DNA from: Mycolicibacterium neoaurum VKM Ac-1815D
Lineage (GTDB): Bacteria; Actinomycetota; Actinomycetes; Mycobacteriales; Mycobacteriaceae
NCBI RefSeq assembly: GCF_000317305.3
Contig: NC_023036.2
Coordinates: forward strand, 4,340,001 to 4,404,000
Direction of reading: 5' to 3'
Length of the DNA stretch: 64,000 nucleotides
Below are positions 10,125-18,342 of this stretch, one piece after another. The translations under genes and the position numbers were made by a program. Below the pieces are notes generated by a model. That model was not told the DNA's origin, ran no database searches, and saw nothing but the letters and a program-made list of their open reading frames with translations. The stretch's first letter is position 1. The number at the start of each line of letters is the position of its first letter.

Positions 10125-10136
10125 CCTGATCCCGCC

Positions 10137-10193
10137 GAGCGTGCGTGTCTGCGCCCCGACACTTCGGTGTCGGGGCGCAGTTCGTGCACGCTC
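10137..10193. terminator. Bidirectional hairpin terminator between kgd and the convergent DUF732-like gene
   Basis: Perfect 14-bp stem CTGCGCCCCGACAC / GTGTCGGGGCGCAG (10149-10162 and 10167-10180) closed by a TTCG tetraloop. It is nested in an outer 8-bp stem GAGCGTGC / GCACGCTC (10137-10144 and 10186-10193). It starts 12 bp after the kgd stop and ends 6 bp before the stop of the convergent gene, so it can serve both. There is no U-tract, which is common for actinobacterial terminators. Confidence 0.8.
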
Positions 10194-10199
10194 GTGGCG

Positions 10200-10556
10200 C
10201 TAGAAGCCCAGCAGCCCCAGCGGGACGGGCGACTCACCGTTGGCGATCGAGGTGACCGCGCCGGGGCAGAACGCCGAGATGGCGAACCCGGTGAACATGG
10301 TGGCGGGCCCGATCGGGCGGCCGATGGTCTCGGACACCCGGCCGGCGACATCGGCCAGGTTCTGGCCGCCGTCGGCCAACATCGGGCAGACGGACTGCCC
10401 GGCAGCCACGGCATCGGCAGGGTTGAGGGTGCTCAGGCCGGTGCCGTCGAGGGTGTTGAGGAAGTCACCGGCCGGGTCCGCCTGGGCGGGGGCTGCGGCC
10501 AGCAGACCGATGGACAGGGCGGCACCGGCGGCAGCCGCCAATCGCAAACGCATCAT
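10200..10556 (-). CDS. Small secreted protein, DUF732-like
   Basis: 118 aa with a classical Sec signal peptide: MMRLRL, a hydrophobic core AAAAGAALSIGLLAAAP and a likely cleavage after AQA. The mature ~90 residues contain two cysteines (SVCPMLADGG and AFCPGAV) and the Asp/Leu pattern of mycobacterial DUF732 proteins, a group of small exported proteins of unknown function. The first ATG is doubled (10556 and 10553). The divergent neighbour starts 124 bp away. It is convergent with kgd and shares its terminator. The function is unknown, and I found no equivalent at the M. tuberculosis kgd locus from memory. Confidence 0.75.
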   Translation of the reverse strand: MMRLRLAAAAGAALSIGLLAAAPAQADPAGDFLNTLDGTGLSTLNPADAVAAGQSVCPMLADGGQNLADVAGRVSETIGRPIGPATMFTGFAISAFCPGAVTSIANGESPVPLGLLGF

Positions 10557-10679
10557 GGTGGGAAATCGCTTCCGAGCGCCGGATCATTACAACCGGATCG
10601 CACAGAGTGCACCGCATGAACCTCGATCGGGTGCGTTTTGCCTCTGGCCAACGGGTAACAGTCATCACATCATGATCGG

Positions 10680-12422
10680 ATGCACGTCGTGAACGTCGAT
10701 GGCCGCACCGTCCGCGCCCTGACCGCCGGTGATCGAGCCGACACCCCGCTGCTGTTGCTGCACGGTATCGGCCGCAGCCTGGAGGACTGGACCGAGCAGA
10801 TCGAGCGGTTGTCCGGGCGCTTCTACGTGATCGCGGTCGACCTGCCCGGATTCGGCCGGTCCGCACGTCGCGACGGCCCCGCCGACCTGGCCACCGTGGC
10901 CGACGGGGTGGCCGGGGCACTGGCCGCGCTCGACGAGGACCGACCGTGCCATGTCATCGGCAACTCACTCGGCGGTGCGGTGGCCATGCAACTGTTGGCC
11001 TCGCACCCCGACCGCGTCGCCAGCCTCACCCTGGTCAACAGCGCCGGTTTCGGCGCCGAGGTCACCGCGCTGCTGCGGATGCTCTCGCTTCCCGGAATCG
11101 GGCGCTACCTCGCCACCCGCAGCACCCCGGCCGGTGCCCGGCTGATGGAACGGCGACTGTTCGCCGACCCGTCGCTGGCCACCCGCGAACGCATCGACCA
11201 TGCGCTGCGCATCGCCGCCCAGCCCGGCACCGGTGAATTCCTGCTCGAGATGGCCAACCACCTCGGCACCATGCGCGGCGTCCGGCCCCAGTGGCGAACC
11301 CAGTTGCTGGACGCCGTCGCCGCGCATCCCCGGCCCACCCTGCTGATCTGGGGTGACCGCGACCGCATCCTTCCCGCGGCGCATCTGGCCGCGGCACGGC
11401 GACAGTTCCCCGACGCCCAGGTCCACCTGTTCACCGCGACCGGGCACATGCCGCAGATCGAGCGGGCCGACGAGTTCGCCGAGCTCGTCACCGCTTTCGT
11501 GGAGAACGGACCGACCCTGTCGGGCTCGGTACCGCCGGTAACGGCTAAGGTCGGACACAATCGCGTAGACAGTCGATCGCAGAGGAGTGCGTGCATGGAG
11601 GGCTTCGCCGGAAAAGTTGCCGTCGTCACGGGAGCCGGGTCGGGAATCGGGCAGGCGTTGGCCGTCGAGCTGGGCCGCTCGGGCGCCAAGCTGGCGATCA
11701 GCGATGTCGACACCGAGGGCCTGGCCGTCACCGAGGAGCGGCTCAAGGCCATCGGCGCCCCGGTGAAGGCCGACCGCCTCGACGTCACCGAGCGTGAGGC
11801 CTTCGAGCTCTACGCCGATGCCGTCAAGGAACACTTCGGCAAGGTCAACCAGATCTACAACAACGCAGGCATCGCCTACCAGGGCGATATCGAGGTCAGT
11901 TCCTTCAAGGACATCGAACGCGTCATGGACGTCGACTTCTGGGGTGTCGTCAACGGCACCAAGGCGTTCCTGCCCCACCTGATCGCCTCCGGTGACGGGC
12001 ACGTCGTGAACGTCTCCAGCGTCTTCGGCCTGTTCGCGGTGCCCGGCCAGGCGGCCTACAACTCGGCCAAGTTCGCGGTGCGCGGTTTCACCGAGGCGCT
12101 GCGCCAGGAGATGGCGATCAACAAGCACCCGGTCCGGGTGACCTGCGTACACCCCGGCGGCATCAAGACCGCGATTGCGCGCAACGCCACCGCGGCCGAG
12201 GGCATCGACGTCGCCGAGATGGCCAAGGCCTTCGACACCAAACTTGCCCGCACCAGCCCGGAGAAGGCCGCCCAGATCATCTTGGAAGCGGTCCGCAAGG
12301 ACCGGGCCCGGGTGCTCGTCGGCGCCGACGCCAAGATCCTGGACGTGCTGATCAGGATCACCGGCTCCGGCGGCTATCAGAAGCTGTTCTCGTCGGTCGC
12401 CAAGGGCCTGATCCCCAAGTAG
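10680..12422 (+). CDS. Alpha/beta-hydrolase fused in frame to a short-chain dehydrogenase/reductase
   Basis: One uninterrupted frame of 580 aa. Residues 1-275 are an alpha/beta hydrolase: LLLLHGIG oxyanion loop, nucleophile elbow GNSLGG (Ser96), WGDRD (Asp228) and GHMP (His256). Residues 306-580 are an SDR beginning MEGFAGKVAVVTGAGSGIG, with NNAG and the catalytic YNSAK. The join (residues 276-305, GPTLSGSVPPVT and following) looks like non-coding spacer. The SDR has its own strong ribosome-binding site and ATG at 11595, so it may be made both as a fusion and alone. The SDR half matches Rv1245c; the arrangement recalls EphD (Rv2214c), another mycobacterial hydrolase-SDR fusion. Substrate unknown; lipid-type alcohols or epoxides are plausible. 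Confidence 0.85.
   Translation: MHVVNVDGRTVRALTAGDRADTPLLLLHGIGRSLEDWTEQIERLSGRFYVIAVDLPGFGRSARRDGPADLATVADGVAGALAALDEDRPCHVIGNSLGGAVAMQLLASHPDRVASLTLVNSAGFGAEVTALLRMLSLPGIGRYLATRSTPAGARLMERRLFADPSLATRERIDHALRIAAQPGTGEFLLEMANHLGTMRGVRPQWRTQLLDAVAAHPRPTLLIWGDRDRILPAAHLAAARRQFPDAQVHLFTATGHMPQIERADEFAELVTAFVENGPTLSGSVPPVTAKVGHNRVDSRSQRSACMEGFAGKVAVVTGAGSGIGQALAVELGRSGAKLAISDVDTEGLAVTEERLKAIGAPVKADRLDVTEREAFELYADAVKEHFGKVNQIYNNAGIAYQGDIEVSSFKDIERVMDVDFWGVVNGTKAFLPHLIASGDGHVVNVSSVFGLFAVPGQAAYNSAKFAVRGFTEALRQEMAINKHPVRVTCVHPGGIKTAIARNATAAEGIDVAEMAKAFDTKLARTSPEKAAQIILEAVRKDRARVLVGADAKILDVLIRITGSGGYQKLFSSVAKGLIPK
11581..11597 (+). promoter_or_regulatory. Internal ribosome-binding site and start for the SDR half
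   Basis: AGAGGAG (11581-11587) stands 7 nt before ATG 11595, an excellent site and better than the one at the hydrolase start. The SDR family homology begins exactly at this ATG. This suggests the two halves were recently, or are still, separately translated. Confidence 0.6.
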
Positions 12423-12426
12423 GCGC

Positions 12427-13272
12427 CTAATGCCCCAGCGGGTGGGTGCCCAGCCAGGCACCCGCCACCGCGCCGGGCTCACCCCCGGCGGTGACCTCGG
12501 ACCGCATCTGGGCCAGCGCATCGGTATCGAGCACACCGGCCAGTTCGTTGACCGACCGCTGCTGGGTCTGGGTCAATCCGTTGCGCCGGAACACCGGGAC
12601 GATGTTCTCGGCCCGGATCAGCGCCGTGCGGTCGGACAGCACGCTCAGGTCCTCGGGCTGATCGGGTGCGGCAGCCGTCGTCCAGGCCAGGTTGATCCGG
12701 CCGCTGCGCAGCGCGGCTTGCATCGCCACGGCATCGGCGAACTCGCGCGGCGCGGGCAGCGTGCAGGCTCCCAGCACGGTGGGCACCTGGGCACCGCGCA
12801 CCGCACCGGGTTCCAGTTCCGCGCACCGGCCGACCAGTGCCAGCACATCGGTGGCCCCCCAGTCCGCGGCAGTACGCCCGGTCACGGCCACAGTCGGCTT
12901 GTCCGAGGCGCTTTCGGTGTAGTCACCGGCACCGAGCCCCTCCGGTAGCGATCCGACCATCGCGCGGTACACCTGTGCCGCCGAGCGGGCGGGCGCGTCG
13001 GGGGCGAACCGGTGTAGCGCCCGGCCGGTGAAGGCCGGCACCACGTCGACATCCCCGGAGTCCAACGCGCCCAACGGGTCCCGGACTTCCTTGATATGCG
13101 CTGCGCTGCCGTAATAGCCGAGCGCGGCGACATAGAGGTGGGCAAGCAGAGCCGATTCGGCATCGGGGCCGGCACCCACCGCCACCGAGGGTGGCGGCGG
13201 CGTCTGCCCACCGCAACCGGCGACCAGCAGTGCGATCAGCGCGACTGCCAGATACCGGATCGCCGAACCGAT
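12427..13272 (-). CDS. lpqZ: Glycine-betaine/osmolyte ABC substrate-binding lipoprotein LpqZ
   Basis: Type II periplasmic binding protein of the OpuAC class, anchored as a lipoprotein. A short hydrophobic stretch IRYLAVALIALLVAGC ends in the lipobox LVAGC, with a Pro-rich spacer following. The body contains GALDSGDVDVVPAFTG and later the INLAWTTAAAPDQ region typical of compatible-solute binders. The start is a problem: the only canonical in-frame start before the signal peptide is ATG 13392, which would add 40 hydrophilic residues inside the malic enzyme gene. I end the CDS at the ATC codon 13272, one base after the malic enzyme stop, as the most natural N-terminus. No permease or ATPase gene is next to it. 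Length is about 281 aa; Rv1244 is about 286. Confidence 0.8.
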   Translation of the reverse strand: MGSAIRYLAVALIALLVAGCGGQTPPPPSVAVGAGPDAESALLAHLYVAALGYYGSAAHIKEVRDPLGALDSGDVDVVPAFTGRALHRFAPDAPARSAAQVYRAMVGSLPEGLGAGDYTESASDKPTVAVTGRTAADWGATDVLALVGRCAELEPGAVRGAQVPTVLGACTLPAPREFADAVAMQAALRSGRINLAWTTAAAPDQPEDLSVLSDRTALIRAENIVPVFRRNGLTQTQQRSVNELAGVLDTDALAQMRSEVTAGGEPGAVAGAWLGTHPLGH

Positions 13273-13273
13273 C

Positions 13274-14443
13274 TCAGACCCCGGAGGCTGCGGCCACGGC
13301 CTCGGCGACCGCGGGACCGACCCGCGGATCCAGCGCGCTCGGCACGATGTGGTCGACGGCGAGGTCGTCCCCGACGACGGAGAAGATCGCATGCGCGGCG
13401 GCCACTTTCATCTCCTCGGTGATACGACGGGCGCCCGCGTCCAGGGCACCGCGGAACACGCCGGGGAAGGCCAGCACATTGTTGATCTGATTCGGGAAGT
13501 CACTGCGACCGGTCGCGACCACCGCGGCGTACTTACGGGCCGCGTCGGGGTGGATCTCGGGGTCGGGGTTGGACAGCGCGAACACGATGCAGCCCGGCGC
13601 CATGGTGGCGATGAACTCCTCGGGGACCAGCCCGGCCGACACACCGAGGAACACGTCGGCGCCGTCGAGCGCCTCGGCGACCCCGCCGGTGAGTCCGCGC
13701 GGGTTGGTGCGCTGCGCCAGCTCGGCCTTGAACGAGTTCAGGTCGGACCGGCCGCTTTCGACGATGCCCTTGCTGTCCAGCACGATGATGTCGCTGATCC
13801 CGCTGTTGAGCAGGATGTTGGTGCAGGCCACGCCGGCGGCGCCGGCCCCGGACACCACGACCTTGAGGTCGGTGATCTCCCGATCGAGGACCTTGACCGC
13901 ACCGAGCAGGGCGGCGAGCACCACGATCGCGGTGCCGTGCTGGTCGTCGTGCATGACCGGACAGTCCAACGCCTCGATGACACGGCGCTCGATCTCGAAG
14001 CAGCGCGGCGCCGAGATGTCCTCCAGGTTCACCGCCCCGAACGTCGGGCGCAGCCGGATCAGCGTCTCGACGATCTCGTCGGGGTCCTTGGTGTCCAGCA
14101 CGATCGGGATCGAGTCCAGGCCGCCGAAGGTCTTGAACAGCGCGCTCTTGCCCTCCATGACCGGCAGCGAGGCGGCCGGGCCGATATCGCCGAGGCCCAG
14201 CACGGCGCTGCCGTCACTGACGACGGCCACCAGCCGGTTGGCCCAGGTGTACTTCTTGGCCAGCGTCGCATCGGCAGCGATCGCGCGGCTGACCTGGGCT
14301 ACGCCCGGGGTGTAGGCGATCGACAGTGCACGCTGGGTATCCAGCGGCGCTTTCAGATCGATCGAGAGCTTTCCACCCTCGTGGGCGGCAAAGATCTCGG
14401 CGTCGTCGACGACAACCTGTGGGGTTCGCACCAGTTCGGACAT
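13274..14443 (-). CDS. NAD(P)-dependent malic enzyme, short bacterial form
   Basis: Oxidative decarboxylation of malate to pyruvate, linking the TCA cycle to gluconeogenesis and NADPH supply. 389 aa, the usual length of the short (YtsJ/MaeB N-domain) form, without a phosphotransacetylase domain. Visible signatures: catalytic Tyr in SIAYTPGVAQVS (Tyr44), the MEGKSALFKTFGG segment, the metal-binding NLEDISAPRCFEIE and CPVMHDDQHGTAIV, the Rossmann motif VVSGAGAAGVACTNIL, and ALSNPDPEI. The start is ATG 14443, preceded by a leaderless-type -10. The M. tuberculosis locus carries mdh nearby instead, as I recall. lpqZ follows with essentially no gap, so the two are probably co-transcribed. It is divergent from corA. 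Confidence 0.93.
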   Translation of the reverse strand: MSELVRTPQVVVDDAEIFAAHEGGKLSIDLKAPLDTQRALSIAYTPGVAQVSRAIAADATLAKKYTWANRLVAVVSDGSAVLGLGDIGPAASLPVMEGKSALFKTFGGLDSIPIVLDTKDPDEIVETLIRLRPTFGAVNLEDISAPRCFEIERRVIEALDCPVMHDDQHGTAIVVLAALLGAVKVLDREITDLKVVVSGAGAAGVACTNILLNSGISDIIVLDSKGIVESGRSDLNSFKAELAQRTNPRGLTGGVAEALDGADVFLGVSAGLVPEEFIATMAPGCIVFALSNPDPEIHPDAARKYAAVVATGRSDFPNQINNVLAFPGVFRGALDAGARRITEEMKVAAAHAIFSVVGDDLAVDHIVPSALDPRVGPAVAEAVAAASGV

Positions 14444-14450
14444 GCGCTCG

Positions 14451-14456
14451 ACGCTA
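14451..14456 (-). promoter_or_regulatory. -10 box (TAGCGT) of the malic enzyme gene
   Basis: TAGCGT on the minus strand, 7 nt before ATG 14443. This TANNNT-N6-8-start pattern is typical of mycobacterial leaderless mRNAs. Confidence 0.5.
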
Positions 14457-14470
14457 CTTCATCCATTCAA

Positions 14471-14506
14471 CTCACCGGCACCCCAACCCCGCTGGTGAGA
14501 GGTTGG
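14471..14506 (+). promoter_or_regulatory. Candidate structured 5' leader of corA with two exclusive hairpins
   Basis: CTCACCGGC (14471-14479) can pair with GCTGGTGAG (14491-14499), 8 of 9 matching. CCAACC (14483-14488) can pair with GGTTGG (14501-14506). The second stem uses the loop of the first, so both cannot form as nested helices. The corA ATG lies 59 bp downstream. It does not resemble a known Mg2+ riboswitch that I can recognise. Confidence 0.3.
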
Positions 14507-14564
14507 AAATGCGACCGACGAGTAACATTCTGCCCGGATTGTCCTGTGATGCTGGGAGGTAGCG

Positions 14565-15671
14565 ATGCCGACGTTCCGCACGCCGTCACCGTCCAAGCTG
14601 CGCCCTGCCGCGCGCCGCGCCACCGCCGAGCCGGATGCCCGCAGCATCCACGTGCCGGTCTCGCAAGCGATGGTCGATTGCGGGGTCTACAGCGACGGCG
14701 CGCGCCTGCCCGGCAAATACACCCACGCCGCGGCCCTGAACAAGGTCCGCGAGATCGAGGCCACCGGAACCACGGCGTTCGTCTGGATCGGTCTGCACGA
14801 ACCCGACGAACACCAGATGCAAGCCGTCGCCGACGTGTTCGGGTTGCACGAACTGGCGGTCGAGGATGCCGTGCACGCCCATCAGCGCCCGAAGCTGGAG
14901 CGCTATGACGACACCCTGTTCCTGGTGCTCAAGACGGTGAACTACGTCGAGCACGACTCGGTGGCCAGCGCCCCCGAGATCGTGGAGACCGGCGAGATCA
15001 TGATCTTCGTGGGTACCGATTTCGTCGTGACGGTCCGCCACGGCGACCACAGCGGGCTGGCCGGGGTGCGCCGCGCGATGGACAACTCGCCGGCCAGTTG
15101 CGCGCTCGGCCCGTACGCGGTGATGCACGCGATCGCCGACCATGTCGTCGACGGCTATCTCGAGGTGACCGATCGGGTGGAGACCGATATCGACGCCATG
15201 GAGGAGAACGTCTTCTCCCCCAGCTCGCCGACCGATATCGAGAACATCTACATGCTCAAGCGCGAGATCGTCGAGCTGCGTCGCGCGGTCAGTCCGCTGA
15301 CGACGGCCCTGCAGCGACTGGGATCCGACCACAACGACCTGATCTCCAAAGAGGTCCGTCGCTACATGCGCGATGTCCTGGACCACAACACCAGCGCCTC
15401 GGACCGCATCGCCAGCTACGACGAGGTGCTCAGCTCACTGGTGCAGGCCGCCGTCGGCAAGGTCGGAATGCAGCAGAGCACCGATATGCGCAAGATCTCG
15501 GCATGGGTGGCCATCGCCGCGGTGCCCACCGCGATGGCCGGCATCTACGGGATGAACTTCGAGAACATGCCGGAGCTGAAGGCCACCTACGGCTACCCGG
15601 CCGTGCTGCTGACGATGCTGACCATCTGCACGCTGCTGTATCGGCAGTTCCGCCGCAACCACTGGCTCTAG
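14565..15671 (+). CDS. corA: CorA magnesium/cobalt transport protein
   Basis: Homopentameric Mg2+/Co2+ channel of the CorA family, 368 aa. The long cytoplasmic N-terminal domain is followed by two C-terminal transmembrane helices. The selectivity-loop motif GMN is at residues 329-331 (YGMNFENMPELKATYGYP), and the last helix (VLLTMLTICTLLY) ends in the basic tail RQFRRNHWL, as expected. The N-terminal ~35 residues are basic and poorly conserved. The ATG has a good ribosome-binding site (GGGAGGTAGCG). Orthologous position Rv1239c (366 aa). It is divergent from the malic enzyme gene, and a possible structured leader precedes it. Confidence 0.96.
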   Translation: MPTFRTPSPSKLRPAARRATAEPDARSIHVPVSQAMVDCGVYSDGARLPGKYTHAAALNKVREIEATGTTAFVWIGLHEPDEHQMQAVADVFGLHELAVEDAVHAHQRPKLERYDDTLFLVLKTVNYVEHDSVASAPEIVETGEIMIFVGTDFVVTVRHGDHSGLAGVRRAMDNSPASCALGPYAVMHAIADHVVDGYLEVTDRVETDIDAMEENVFSPSSPTDIENIYMLKREIVELRRAVSPLTTALQRLGSDHNDLISKEVRRYMRDVLDHNTSASDRIASYDEVLSSLVQAAVGKVGMQQSTDMRKISAWVAIAAVPTAMAGIYGMNFENMPELKATYGYPAVLLTMLTICTLLYRQFRRNHWL

Positions 15672-15680
15672 TTTTCCTGC

Positions 15681-15729
15681 GATTTGTGGAGTCTGAGCCG
15701 TGACCGACGCGGCTGCGGCTCCACAAATC
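15681..15729. terminator. Inverted repeat between convergent corA and the SUFU-domain gene
   Basis: Perfect 11-bp arms GATTTGTGGAG (15681-15691) and CTCCACAAATC (15719-15729) around a 27-nt loop that itself contains GCCG/CGGC complementarity. It lies in the 65-bp gap between two convergent genes, so a bidirectional terminator role is likely. Confidence 0.6.
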
Positions 15730-15736
15730 ACCGAAA

Positions 15737-16330
15737 TCAGGACGGCTCGGATGCCCGGCGGTGCGGGTCGAACACGTCGACGCCGTCGGTGCGCCAGGCC
15801 TCACGCATCGCCTCGGCGCCCTTGAGCCGCACCCAGGCCGCCTCGGTGGGGGTGATCGGCGTGGCCTGCAGCACTGTCACCGCCGACAACGGTTCCCCCA
15901 GCTCGATATCGGCAACCGGGCCGGCACTCAACAGGAATGCCGTGAACGGCGCGGCCTCGAACAGTGGGCCGCTCAGATCGATCAATGCGTCGGGTTCGAG
16001 CACCAGACCCTCGACCGCGGGGGCGGCGGCGAGTATGGCGATGGACTTGGCCAAGCCGACCGGGCTGGGCGGGCGCAACGACACCATCACCTCGGCACGC
16101 GGCCCGCGCACCCCGTCGGCGACCAGATCCGTCGGATCGGCCATCGGATATCGCGAACAGCCCAGCGACACATAGTGATTGACACCAGCGCCGTCGGGAC
16201 CGAAGCGCAGGATGTCGATCCGGTCGGCGCCGAGAAAGGTCACGCTGGCCTCGCCGGGGTCGCCGAGCACACCGGCATCGGCGAAGTGCTCTCGCACCCC
16301 CCGGCGCACCTCGGCCAGAACGTCGGTCAC
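15737..16330 (-). CDS. Suppressor-of-fused (SUFU) domain protein, coupled to the trehalose importer operon
   Basis: 197 aa matching the bacterial suppressor-of-fused domain: HYVSLGCSRYPMADP near residue 60, RAEVMVSLRPP, and a C-terminal ITPTEAAWVRLKGAEAM typical of SUFU-like proteins. Bacterial members are often thought to act as immunity or protein-interaction factors, but no role is established for this one. It starts at GTG 16330, which overlaps the sugC stop by one base (TAGTG), so it is almost certainly translated by ribosomes finishing sugC. No signal peptide or membrane segment. It is convergent with corA. The family assignment is fairly secure; the function is unknown. Confidence 0.8.
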   Translation of the reverse strand: MTDVLAEVRRGVREHFADAGVLGDPGEASVTFLGADRIDILRFGPDGAGVNHYVSLGCSRYPMADPTDLVADGVRGPRAEVMVSLRPPSPVGLAKSIAILAAAPAVEGLVLEPDALIDLSGPLFEAAPFTAFLLSAGPVADIELGEPLSAVTVLQATPITPTEAAWVRLKGAEAMREAWRTDGVDVFDPHRRASEPS

Positions 16331-17502
16331 TAGCCCACCGGCGGGATCGACAGATTCACCCCGGAGTCGGCGTCGAAGATCATCAGCTTGGAGGTGTCCA
16401 CCGCCAGCTCGGCCTTGCCTCCCGCGCGCACCTTCGAATCCGCGGAAACCCGAGCCACGAACTCGTTCTCACCGGTTCCGGATTCGGCAGCCAGCTGCTC
16501 GAGCTGCGCCGACTTGGCCCCGGAACCCTCGGTGCGGAAGTACAGGTACTTGTCGGCGCCCAGCGATTCGACCAGGTCGACGTCGACCTCGAAGGTGACC
16601 GCCCGGATCCGCGAGTACGTGTCGATCAACGCGGCATCGTCGAAATGCTCGGGCCGGATACCGGCGATGACGTTGCGGGGCGCGGGATGCTGCTCCAACA
16701 CCCGCTGCGCCTCGTCGGAGAGCATCACCTCACCGAACGGCAGCTCGATGCCCCCGTCGGTGAGCGAAGCCGGGAAGAAGTTCATAGCCGGCGAGCCGAT
16801 GAACCCGGCGACGAAGAGATTGGCCGGGGTGTTGTACAGCTCTTCGGGGGTGCCGATCTGCTGCGCGACACCGGCCAGCATCACCACGACGCGATCACCG
16901 AGCGTCATCGCCTCGGTCTGATCGTGGGTGACATAGACCGTGGTGGTGCCCAGCCGGCTCTGCAGCCGCGCGATCTCGGTCCGCATCTGCACGCGCAACT
17001 TGGCATCGAGGTTCGACAGCGGCTCGTCCATCAGGAACGCCTTGGGGTTACGGACGATGGCCCGCCCCATGGCAACTCGCTGCCGCTGCCCGCCGGACAG
17101 TTGAGCGGGCTTGCGGTCCAGCAGGTTCGCCAGATCAAGGATCTTGGCGGTCTCCTCGACCTTGCGATTGATCTCGTCCTTGCCGACCTTGGCCAGCGTC
17201 AGCGGGAAGGCGATGTTCTGCCGCACCGACAGGTGCGGATACAGCGCGTAGGACTGGAACACCATCGCGATATCGCGGTCCTTGGGCGCCTTGTCGTTGA
17301 CCCGCTCGCCGCCGATGCGCAGTTCACCGGAACTGATGTCCTCCAGCCCCGCAATCATGTTCAGCGTGGTCGACTTCCCGCAACCGGACGGCCCGACCAG
17401 GATGATGAACTCACCGTCGGCGATCGTCAGCGACAGGTCCTTGACCGCGGTGGCGCCACCGGCATAACTCTTCGACACGTTTTCCAGCACGATTTCGGCC
17501 AT
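16330..17502 (-). CDS. sugC: Trehalose import ABC transporter, ATPase SugC
   Basis: Cytoplasmic ATPase of the LpqY-SugA-SugB-SugC importer, which retrieves trehalose released by the antigen 85 mycolyltransferases. 390 aa. Walker A GPSGCGKST at residues 37-45, Q-loop in the MVFQSYALYPHLSV segment, signature LSGGQRQRVAMGRA, Walker B AFLMDEPLSNLD and the switch VTHDQTEAM. From about residue 240 there is the OB-fold regulatory domain of the MalK/UgpC subfamily (GIRPEHF present). Starts at ATG 17502, 3 bp after sugB, and ends in a one-base overlap with the SUFU gene. Equivalent to Rv1238. Confidence 0.96.
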   Translation of the reverse strand: MAEIVLENVSKSYAGGATAVKDLSLTIADGEFIILVGPSGCGKSTTLNMIAGLEDISSGELRIGGERVNDKAPKDRDIAMVFQSYALYPHLSVRQNIAFPLTLAKVGKDEINRKVEETAKILDLANLLDRKPAQLSGGQRQRVAMGRAIVRNPKAFLMDEPLSNLDAKLRVQMRTEIARLQSRLGTTTVYVTHDQTEAMTLGDRVVVMLAGVAQQIGTPEELYNTPANLFVAGFIGSPAMNFFPASLTDGGIELPFGEVMLSDEAQRVLEQHPAPRNVIAGIRPEHFDDAALIDTYSRIRAVTFEVDVDLVESLGADKYLYFRTEGSGAKSAQLEQLAAESGTGENEFVARVSADSKVRAGGKAELAVDTSKLMIFDADSGVNLSIPPVG

Positions 17503-17505
17503 GAC

Positions 17506-18342
17506 TTACCCCTTCACCGCGCCGGAGGTCAACCCGGCCACGATCCGTCGCTGAAAGATGAGAACAAAGATGATGATCGGGATGGTGATAACCATCGCGC
17601 CCGCCGCGATGGAGCCGGTGGGCTCCTCGAACTGCGAGCTGCCGGTGAAGTTGGCGATCGCCACCGGTGCGGTGATGGCCCGCTCGGTCGCCGTCAACGA
17701 CAGCGCCAACAGCAGATCGTTCCAGGCGAAGATGAACACCAGGATGGCCGCGGTGACGATGCCCGGCGCGGCCAGCGGCGCGATCACCTTGCGGAACGCC
17801 TGGCCCGGCGTGGCGCCATCCATCTTGGCCGCCTTCTCCAGATCCCATGGGATCTCCTTGAAGAAGGCACTCATGGTGTAGATCGCCAGCGGCAGCGCGA
17901 ACGTGATGTACGGAATGATCAGGCCGGGCCAGGTGTCGAACAGCCCGAGCCGGCGCTCGATGTTGAAAATCGGTGTCACCAGCGAGATCTGCGGGAACAT
18001 CGCGATCAGCAACGCCACCCCGACGAGCAGCTTCTTACCGGGGAAGGCCAACCGGGCGATCGCGTAGGCGGCCATCCCACCGATGGTGACCGCGATCAGC
18101 GTGGTGATCAGCCCGATGCCGATCGAGTTGACCAGCGCTGAGGTGAAGATGTTGCCCTCGAAGATCGCCTTGTAGTTGTCGAAGGTGATCTGCTCGGGGA
18201 TGAACTTGCCGTCCTTGACCGACGATGTCGGCTTGAGCGACAGCGACAGGATCCACAGCACCGGGATCAGTGCATACAGGACGACGATGACGTTGACGAT
18301 CGCCCACCCGGTCGCGCGGCGGGCATTCACCTGCTCGCTCAT
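17506..18342 (-). CDS. sugB: Trehalose import ABC transporter, permease SugB
   Basis: Inner-membrane permease of the trehalose importer, 278 aa with six predicted transmembrane helices. The EAA loop that docks on SugC is seen as EKAAKMDGATPGQAFRKVIAPLA. The N-terminus MSEQVNARRATGWAIVN leads into helix 1. The start codon overlaps the end of sugA by four bases (ATGA), indicating translational coupling. MalG/UgpE-like, as expected for the second permease. Orthologous to Rv1237. Confidence 0.95.
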   Translation of the reverse strand: MSEQVNARRATGWAIVNVIVVLYALIPVLWILSLSLKPTSSVKDGKFIPEQITFDNYKAIFEGNIFTSALVNSIGIGLITTLIAVTIGGMAAYAIARLAFPGKKLLVGVALLIAMFPQISLVTPIFNIERRLGLFDTWPGLIIPYITFALPLAIYTMSAFFKEIPWDLEKAAKMDGATPGQAFRKVIAPLAAPGIVTAAILVFIFAWNDLLLALSLTATERAITAPVAIANFTGSSQFEEPTGSIAAGAMVITIPIIIFVLIFQRRIVAGLTSGAVKG

